Shown here: in pieces, positions 57,750 to 64,000 of the stretch | How positions within the stretch are numbered: position 1 is the first letter of the stretch | Layout of the letters: each line of letters begins with the position of its first letter | Assembly (NCBI GenBank): GCA_033961575.1 | Contig: CM066741.1 | Coordinates: 3,725,715-3,789,714, forward strand | Origin: Aselliscus stoliczkanus | Lineage: Eukaryota; Chordata; Mammalia; Chiroptera; Hipposideridae | Reading direction: 5' to 3' | DNA length: 64,000 bases | Translations under genes and position numbers: made by a program | The notes under the pieces: generated by a model | The model's input: only the letters and a program-made list of their open reading frames with translations | The model's database searches: none | What the model was told of the DNA's origin: nothing

Positions 57750-58829
57750 AAGAGTTCTTTATATATTCTAAACACAAGTACCTTATGCTGCCTATATGTG
57801 ATTTACAAATTATTTTCTCCCATTCTGTGGATTGCCTTTCATTTTTTTCATCATGTCTTTGGAAGCACAAATGTTTTTAATTTTAATGAAGTCCAATTTA
57901 TGTTTTCTTTTACTGCTTGTGTTTTTGGTGTCATATCTAAGAATCCATTGCCAAATCCACGGTTATGAAGATTTAGCCATTTTCTTCTAAGAGTTGTATA
58001 GCTTTGGCTCTTACATTTAGGTCTTTGAACCATTTAAGTTAGCTTTTATATATGGTGTAAGGTAGGGTTCATTTCCTTGCATGTGGCTGTCCAGTTGTCT
58101 CAGCACCACTTCTTGAAAAGACTATTCTTTCCCCTTTTCAAAAATCAATTGACCATATATGTATGGGTTCATTTTTGGACTCAATTCTGTTCCGTTGATC
58201 TATATGTCTTTTCTTATGGTTAGCTACACACTTTTTTGCTTACTATTGTTTTGTAGTAAGTTTTGAAATTGAGATGTGAGTCCTCCAACTTTGTTCTTCG
58301 TTTTCAAGATTGTTTAGGCTATCCTGGGTCCCTTGCAGTTCCGTACAAATTTTAGGATTAGCTTGTCAGTTTCTACAAAGAAGCCAGCTACGATTCTGAT
58401 AGGGATATGTTGAATCTGCAGATCAATTTGGGGGGAGTATTGTCATGGATCTCCTGATCCATGAACATGGGATGTTTTTCCATTTATTGGGGGCTTTAAA
58501 ACTTTTTTTGAATATAAGATTTTTAAGAATATAAGATTAACATTTCACATATTAAATCTATTCCTAAGTATATTATTATTTTTGCTGTTATTGCACATGA
58601 AATTGTTTTCTTAATTTCATTTTTGGATCATATACCTGTGTATTTTCCACGCTTAGGTTTTATCTGTGCTTTATTCCCCAAACATTGACTGAGTACCCCT
58701 TATACGTTGGGAGTTGTTTAGGGATTTAGGGATGGGCAGCAGCACTGGAATGTGAGTTCTTGAGGCAGAGATTGCTCTCTTGGTTCCTTGCAGTGAACTC
58801 ATGACCTCCTGCCCTCGGCTTTGTTTCAG

Positions 58830-58975
58830 GGTTTCTTAGAGGAGACCAGCCTCTTCTATGGATATTACGCCATCGATGGGGTGAAATTTCAGAACTTCAC
58901 CTATGACCTGCCTCTGGCTTATGTGTTAAGCACAATCGCCTACCTGGCCCTGAGCCTTCTTTGGATAGTGAAAAG
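58830..58975 (+). CDS. TMC7: TMC7, coding exon 6 (second membrane segment)
   Basis: This exon encodes residues 238-286. It begins [17 protein letters not shown] and includes [12 protein letters not shown], with a possible glycosylation site at Asn259. A hydrophobic helix at about 265-284 ends LLWIVK and is TM2. The acceptor is TTTGTTTCAG and the donor GTAATG; phase is 0 in and 2 out. It is preceded by a 5.1 kb intron largely filled by an antisense L1 and its SINE passengers. Confidence 0.96.
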
Positions 58976-59933
58976 GTAATGTTTTCTTATCACTGTGTTT
59001 TCTTTCAGTTACCCTGGTGGCTGGAGTTCATTGGAGGCCATGGACTCTGCAAACCATTGCCCAAAGGATTTGCAGAATCCAGGGGCGGGCTTTGTGGGGG
59101 CAAGATTTGTGGGTGTGTGGTCTCCGGCTATGGAGACCCGGAGGTGAGGGAGGCAGGCTTCGGGAGCTGGGACAGCAGCCTGGAGGTCTTCACTCCATCA
59201 TTGTCACGCACATTTGCCAAAGCCATTGCTCCAACCTTATCTTTGACCTGGTGTGTATGCTAACCAAGCCTCTCGTGGGTTGCGAATGGCAGAAACCCAA
59301 CTCTAATTTACAAGGACAAAGAGGAATTGAGTGTCTCAGAGAACCAGGGAAGGAACCTAAATGATAGGAAGGACAAGGATACAGGTATGGCTTTGAAACA
59401 TCCAAAAGCAAGAGGTCCTTCACCTCTAATTCTCCAGGGGGCAGCTTCCTTATGTGGACTCTGGGCCACAAATTCAAAAATCCTTTGAGGAAACGTGTTG
59501 GGTCTGCTTCATTCAGATACCCAGCCCTGGGTATCATCAACCATGGTTGATGAGTTAGGGTCACATGAGAACATGGCATTTTCCATGGTAGACAGGTGGG
59601 TGAGTGGAAGGTGCTAATTCCCTAGAACAGACAAGCAAGGAATATTAATTAATTACTAACGAACAACGTCCCCAAAAGTACGACACAACAGAAGTTATAA
59701 ATCTTTCTTGCATGAAGTTCTGAGTGGGGCTTAGTCACTCTGGGACTCGAGTTGGCGTAAGTTCAGCCATCTTCAGGGTGTGGCTCTGAAGTTCCTCTTG
59801 AGGCTGGAAGTGGGGACATCATGGAGGAGTATCACATGGGAGGTGTTTATGGGGTAGGACCCATCGCTCAGATTCCATTGGCTCCAGCTTAGTCACATGA
59901 CCATAGTTGCGGTCACATGACCTCTGCTGACCA

Positions 59934-60882
59934 GGGTTTCCCTCAGGTGGAGCCGGCGTCGGCGAGGGAGGAAAAGAAGGGACACAGTGGAGACACCAGG
60001 GAGTTAAAGAGAAAGAGAAAAAAGTGTCACACTTTATTGCCAGAGCATGTTCATTTTATATGGATTCTCGACCATTACCTCAATCACAAGAGTTTGGTGG
60101 TTTCTAGTTCCCAGGATTTACTCAGTCTTTACTTCCCTGTAATTGCTCTCTCCAGGGTGTATTCTGACTTACTCTTCCGTTAAAGGATTACCTTGTCTTT
60201 ATTATGATCATTACCATGGAACCCAGACTTAGTTTCTGTATATCACCTAAAGAATGTTTACTATGACTATCTTAACTATCTAGAAATCATCCTAAATCCT
60301 AGCAGTTAAACACAATCATAAAACTCACAGGACATATACTTGAGCTATACCAAAAGACTAGGAGTGGTTGTGTTTAGGGTAAAAGCATCTAAAATCTATT
60401 TCTATGTAAATACAATACCTAGCAACCGAAGGGAATTTCACACCTCCCTTATCCTACGGAGGTAGCATCTGTTTCTCAGTCAAAGCTTCAGGATCTGTTA
60501 AAGAATTTAAACAAAGTTGTTAACATGCCCTATGGTCAGCAAGTCCCCTCTTACAGGAACTCTCATGGCCTGAAGACTTTTAATCTTCAAGGAGACTATT
60601 CACAGCAGGGCCCTTAGGCCACAGGCAGGCTTCTTGGCCTATGTTGTCAGAGGTCTGTGCCTCATTTTCCAAGGGGTTTGAGTCCCCAATATCTCAGTTC
60701 AGGGGTCCCCTCGGGTTGTAGCCTGTTTTAGGGAGTTTCCTTCTCTTTAGGAAATCTTGCCCCGTCGCTGGCTTACACAACCAGCTATCATCAGGGTACC
60801 ACAAGAACTTGTCACAAATGCAGTAAATATATTGTCTCCTATAGGAAAGGCACATGGGTTCATAGAGGCAGGAGACATTACA
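59934..60882 (-). mobile_element. Probable solo endogenous retroviral LTR
   Basis: On the minus strand it starts TGTAATGTCTCC. Near its far end AATAAA (AATAAAGTGTGACAC) is followed by a pyrimidine-rich U5-like stretch. TGACCA lies at both edges (59928-59933 and 60883-60888), a plausible 6-base duplication. The other end (GGGAAACCC) lacks the usual CA, so the boundary is uncertain. No gag, pol or env sequence is present. Confidence 0.6.
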
Positions 60883-61903
60883 TGACCAACCCTAAGGCAG
60901 CACTCCTAATATCCAGTGCTGAGCAGGGCAATGTGACCTTGTCAGATGTCGGCCCCCGGCACATAGTGAGTTGTCCCTGGCTAGCAGCCACCTCTCAGCA
61001 CTGGCACTATTCTATGGAAGGGGAACCACAAATTTCTCAGAGGCTTGCTGCCTCTGCCCCAAAGGGGTTGCTTGGCAGACAGGGTCATGATAGACATCTC
61101 TGTTACCCGCTTCATTGTTCACGTGAGAGTGGGCCAGTCGTAGAAGAGACGAGGATGCTGGGGTCTGAGTTTGCCTGCCATGGAGTCCAGGGTTCACCAC
61201 CACAGAGAAAGCCCTAGATCCCAGCTGGGCTTTCATCTCCTGAGTCAGAAGCTTGGAGAAAATTACCTGGTGTGCGTCCATTCCCCACCTCGATGGGCAA
61301 CGTATGGACGAGAATGGCCGTGGCTCATTTGGAAGGGCGGAGACCTGCTTGGTAAAGAAATGTGGGTTATTGGGGTTCTGGCTTTGCTGCTCTGTGATGA
61401 TGGCAGGGGCAGATGCACCGTTTATGGACCTGCAGTTTAGACGATTTGGAGGGGGCCTCTTTAAGACAAAGAATGGAAAAATATGTCTTGTAAATTCTAA
61501 AAAAATAAAAACAACAGGATCATAGGAACCCGTCGCTAGAGGCACTCTCAGGCCCTGGAAGGGGCCCCAAAGAAGACATAAGCTCAATGAGCCAGCTAGT
61601 GAATCCGTCGCCAGGCCTTGCTCCAGCTCCTCACCCCAGTCCTGGGAAGACTGGAGGGAGGCTGGGTGCGATGTACCGGGGACATGCCACCGGGAGGAGG
61701 AAGTGCTACAAAGTGGCAAAGAACAGGGACTTTGGGATCCAGAGACCAAGGTTCGAACGTCACTTTACCTCTTAAATCCCATTTTCTTCATCTGAAATGT
61801 ACGCAGCTGCTTGGTGGGAGGAGTTGCTGAAACAAGGCAGGTCAAGAACTGGGCCTTGGGTCTGGCACCTGGTGAGCCTTTATTAAATTAAAATCATCGT
61901 CGT

Positions 61904-61904
<1 letters not shown>

Positions 61905-61942
<38 letters not shown>
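61905..61942 (+). repeat. CAT/TCA trinucleotide repeat
   Basis: About twelve perfect units directly after a MIR. Confidence 0.95.
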
Positions 61943-61945
<3 letters not shown>

Positions 61946-63146
61946 TTTGCTCCAGTTCTGCCAGTAACTCTGATTCTTGAGAAATCATGTTCTCTTCTCT
62001 GGACCTTAGCGTTCTCATCTGTAAAATATGAGTTTGGTCGAAATCAGAGGTTTTCACCTGGGATGGGATCTCACACTCACCCTGGAGCTTTATAAAAATA
62101 ACACATTTCTGGAACCCACATGAGACCGACTGAAGTCAAAAATCTCAGGGTGAGAAACCACCTGGGAGTCTGCATTTTCAAAAAGCACCCCTGGGGATTT
62201 GGATATAAATTCTTCACTGCGAACCTTTGGCGGAATGACTTCTTGCTATAATTCCTTCCACTTCTTATTGTCGTCACAACTCACTAGCAAATCCTAAAAC
62301 ACCCTGTATCATTTACACTGGGTGGCATTTGACATATTTGTATCATCAGGTGCCAGAGTGTATTTTTTCCATGAAAGCGTCTGCGTGCATAACAGTTATG
62401 ACGTGTGCAACAGAATTGCATCTGACCTAAACAGGTGCTCATGAAATATTCAGTTAATTTACTATTTAAGTCATTTATTCGTTCCTTTATCTGTTAATTG
62501 GATAGTGGCCATATTATGGTCCAGGCATTCTGGGTATAAAGCTGGCATGGTAACTGTCCTCAACAATTTAAAATTTAGTTAGAGTAAGAGGCTATAAGCA
62601 GTAAACAGATAAATAAGATAATTGCAGGGTAGGCTTATTGCTGAGAAGGAAATGAAGAGGCTAACTTGAAGTGGGAGCCATAACTTTACATGGGGTGGCG
62701 GTGAATCCTTGAGGGGAAATTTGAGCCAAATCCTGAAAGATGGGAAGCAGGCAGCCATAGGAGGGCAGGGAAGAACTGTCCCAGGAGAGGGTAGCAGGAA
62801 CTGTAAGTGAGGCAGGAGCAGAGGTTTGTATGTCTATGAAAAGGATAAAAAAAGCCAGTGTGGTAACAGCAGAGTGGCCATAAGGGCGAAAAGATGGCCT
62901 CATGTAGGACCTGTGTTAAAGAGTTTAGGTTCTCTGAGAAGAGTCATCGGGTGGATGAAAGGAAATGATTTTCAATAATGAGATGCCCGGTTCTCTGCCA
63001 CATAGATTGAGGATGATCTAACACTTGACCATGTCAAAATGGGTGGAAAAGGCAGCTGTGTGTAACTTTCATTTAGACAAAGCCCACCCGTGGGCCTGTA
63101 TTTTGTTGTTGTTCTTAGCAGAAGCCTAATTGTGTTTTGTGGTCAG

Positions 63147-63294
63147 GTCAGTAGAGGGCTTCAAAATCAACCTGATCCAGAGTGAGGAACACTTTCAGAG
63201 TTACTGCAACAAGGTTTTCGCCGGCTGGGACTTCTGCATCTCCAACCGCAGCATGGCTGAGCTGAAACACAGCAGCCTGCGGTACGAGCTCCGA
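63147..63294 (+). CDS. TMC7: TMC7, coding exon 7 (cytosolic segment after TM2)
   Basis: This exon encodes residues 286-335: [20 protein letters not shown], then [20 protein letters not shown] and RYELR. The AGWDFCISN stretch corresponds to the conserved CWDF-type motif of the TMC family. The acceptor is GGTCAG and the donor GTGAGT; phase is 2 in and 0 out. The seven exons total 1005 bases, exactly 335 codons. The remaining membrane helices and the C-terminus lie beyond the right edge. Mouse TMC7 has been linked to sperm acrosome formation; that is literature knowledge, not visible here. Confidence 0.96.
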
Positions 63295-64000
63295 GTGAGT
63301 GCTGCTGGGTGTCCCCTCCATGGCTTCCTTGCTGGCAAGGTCGTGTCTTGGGAGGCAGGTGTGCCACTTTCAGAGGAGCCAGGTGGGGGCCAGCTTGTCC
63401 CCAGTGCTTAGCAAGTTTCTTCTTTGTCATTTTCCAGGTTTTTATTTTTATTTTTAAAGTTGGTTTTTTTTTTGGAGGGGGAGGGAGGGGGGAAAGCATG
63501 TTTTTCCAGGACCCATCAGCTCCAAGTCAAGCAGTTGTTTCAATCTAGTTGTGGAGGGAGCTTCTCAGTGGTCCATGTGGCAATTGAACTGGCAACCTTG
63601 GTGTTCCAGAGCACCGCGCTGTAACCAACTGAGCTAATCGGCCGCCCTTCCAGAGCTTTTTGCAGAGCACAGCTTCCTGGGATTGATCACCTTAGGCTCA
63701 AGCATGGAGCTGGTGAACTGGAGCTGGGAAGAGAGGAGGGGACATGCCAGTGGGTGTGAGGAGATGGCGTCTTCCCTCTTTTCTTGTCACCCTGTGGGTT
63801 TTCTACTGCTGAGAACCTGTCATAAATTTGCTTTTACCAGGAGAAATGAGACTAAGGGTGGAATGCTATGATGATGAGGTCGAGTGGAGAGAATGTAAAA
63901 AAGTAGAAGAGAATGTCTAAGTTAATAAAGAGAGAAGGAATAATAAATAGCACTGTGATCAAACCTACAAAAAAAAAAGGAGGGGACAGTTTTATCAAAG
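63295..64000 (+). other. TMC7: TMC7 intron 7 (partial)
   Basis: It contains an antisense type A SINE and then unassigned sequence to the window end. The next TMC7 exon is not present. Confidence 0.8.
63438..63647 (-). mobile_element. Type A SINE
   Basis: Antisense; minus-strand head GGGCGGCCGATTAGCTCAGT, with CTTGGAGCTGATGGGTCCTG. Only a weak 6-base flank match (TTCCAG). It starts about 140 bases after exon 7. Confidence 0.88.

Larger units (their letters stand above)
56345..58640 (-). mobile_element. Antisense L1 carrying three SINE insertions
   Basis: 'ttattgagatataacttacc' (3'UTR) through 'aacattcttgtgggagtttt', 'gagtatcttttcatgtgcct' and 'ttctgttccgttgatctata' is a long antisense L1 3' portion. 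It is interrupted by a type A (56630), a type B (57148) and a type C (57580) SINE, each with its own duplication. Confidence 0.9.
53703..58829 (+). other. TMC7: TMC7 intron 5
   Basis: Short type B SINE 54272-54384, MER20 54515-54726, MIR piece 54930-55010, type C SINE 55045-55182, unassigned 55200-56100 with antisense L1-like 55880-56010, short type B SINE 56103-56213, pyrimidine tract 56268-56345, then an antisense L1 to about 58640 carrying three SINEs. Confidence 0.7.
58976..63146 (+). other. TMC7: TMC7 intron 6
   Basis: 59000-59640 is unassigned. 59640-59927 is LTR-like old repeat. 59934-60882 is a probable solo LTR. 61012-61749 holds an unexplained 245-codon minus ORF. MIR about 61725-61890, CAT repeat 61905-61942, MIR/MER5-like 61970-62230, old repeat 62510-62680. 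62680-63140 shows nothing recognised. Confidence 0.6.

Noticed and set aside
4950..63647. tRNA genes, suggested by near-perfect A and B boxes
   Set aside because: All copies continue into SINE bodies with A-rich tails and target duplications, and the tRNA parts cannot fold fully.

Overview
This is a stretch of placental-mammal nuclear DNA. It is gene-poor, rich in introns, and crowded with mammal-wide repeats (L2, MIR, MLT1/MaLR, MER20, L1). The youngest repeats are tRNA-derived SINEs: one has a head almost identical to tRNA-Ile, and two others have different heads. Many still have intact target-site duplications. They are not primate, rodent, carnivore, horse or vesper-bat SINEs as I know them. 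I think a non-vespertilionid (yinpterochiropteran) bat is the likeliest source, but that is inference from memory.

Two genes are present, both from the TMC (transmembrane channel-like) family and both cut by a window edge. On the minus strand at the left are the first two coding exons of TMC5 (102-274 and 1974-2758, about 319 codons). They encode its long Tyr/Pro-rich, repeat-filled N-terminal tail. On the plus strand at the right are the first seven coding exons of TMC7 (35102-35168, 46091-46334, 47486-47634, 50859-51026, 53620-53702, 58830-58975, 63147-63294). These sum to exactly 335 codons of a protein usually a little over 720 residues long, reaching the second membrane segment and the conserved TMC cytosolic segment. 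All the junctions have GT/AG sites and matching phases, so both genes look intact as far as they can be seen.

The genes lie head to head across about 32 kb. A CpG-rich block immediately upstream of TMC7 (about 34780-35230) is its likely promoter. A second GC/CpG-rich block at about 22540-23400 is a candidate distal promoter for TMC5. The rest of the spacer and the introns hold nested transposons: an L1 stack at 24885-27800, an L1 5'UTR at 30160-31690, a defective mariner with clean TIRs and a TA duplication at 15114-15683, a small TA-flanked MITE at 7716-7893, a probable solo retroviral LTR at 59934-60882, and an L1 carrying three separate SINEs at 56345-58640.

I found no new biological system, CRISPR array, operon or functional RNA gene. 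The most useful observations are the head-to-head TMC5/TMC7 order (which differs from human), a small template-switch scar in TMC7 intron 2, a partially dimeric SINE, a 76-bp L1 insertion with a perfect duplication, and two size classes of one SINE family.
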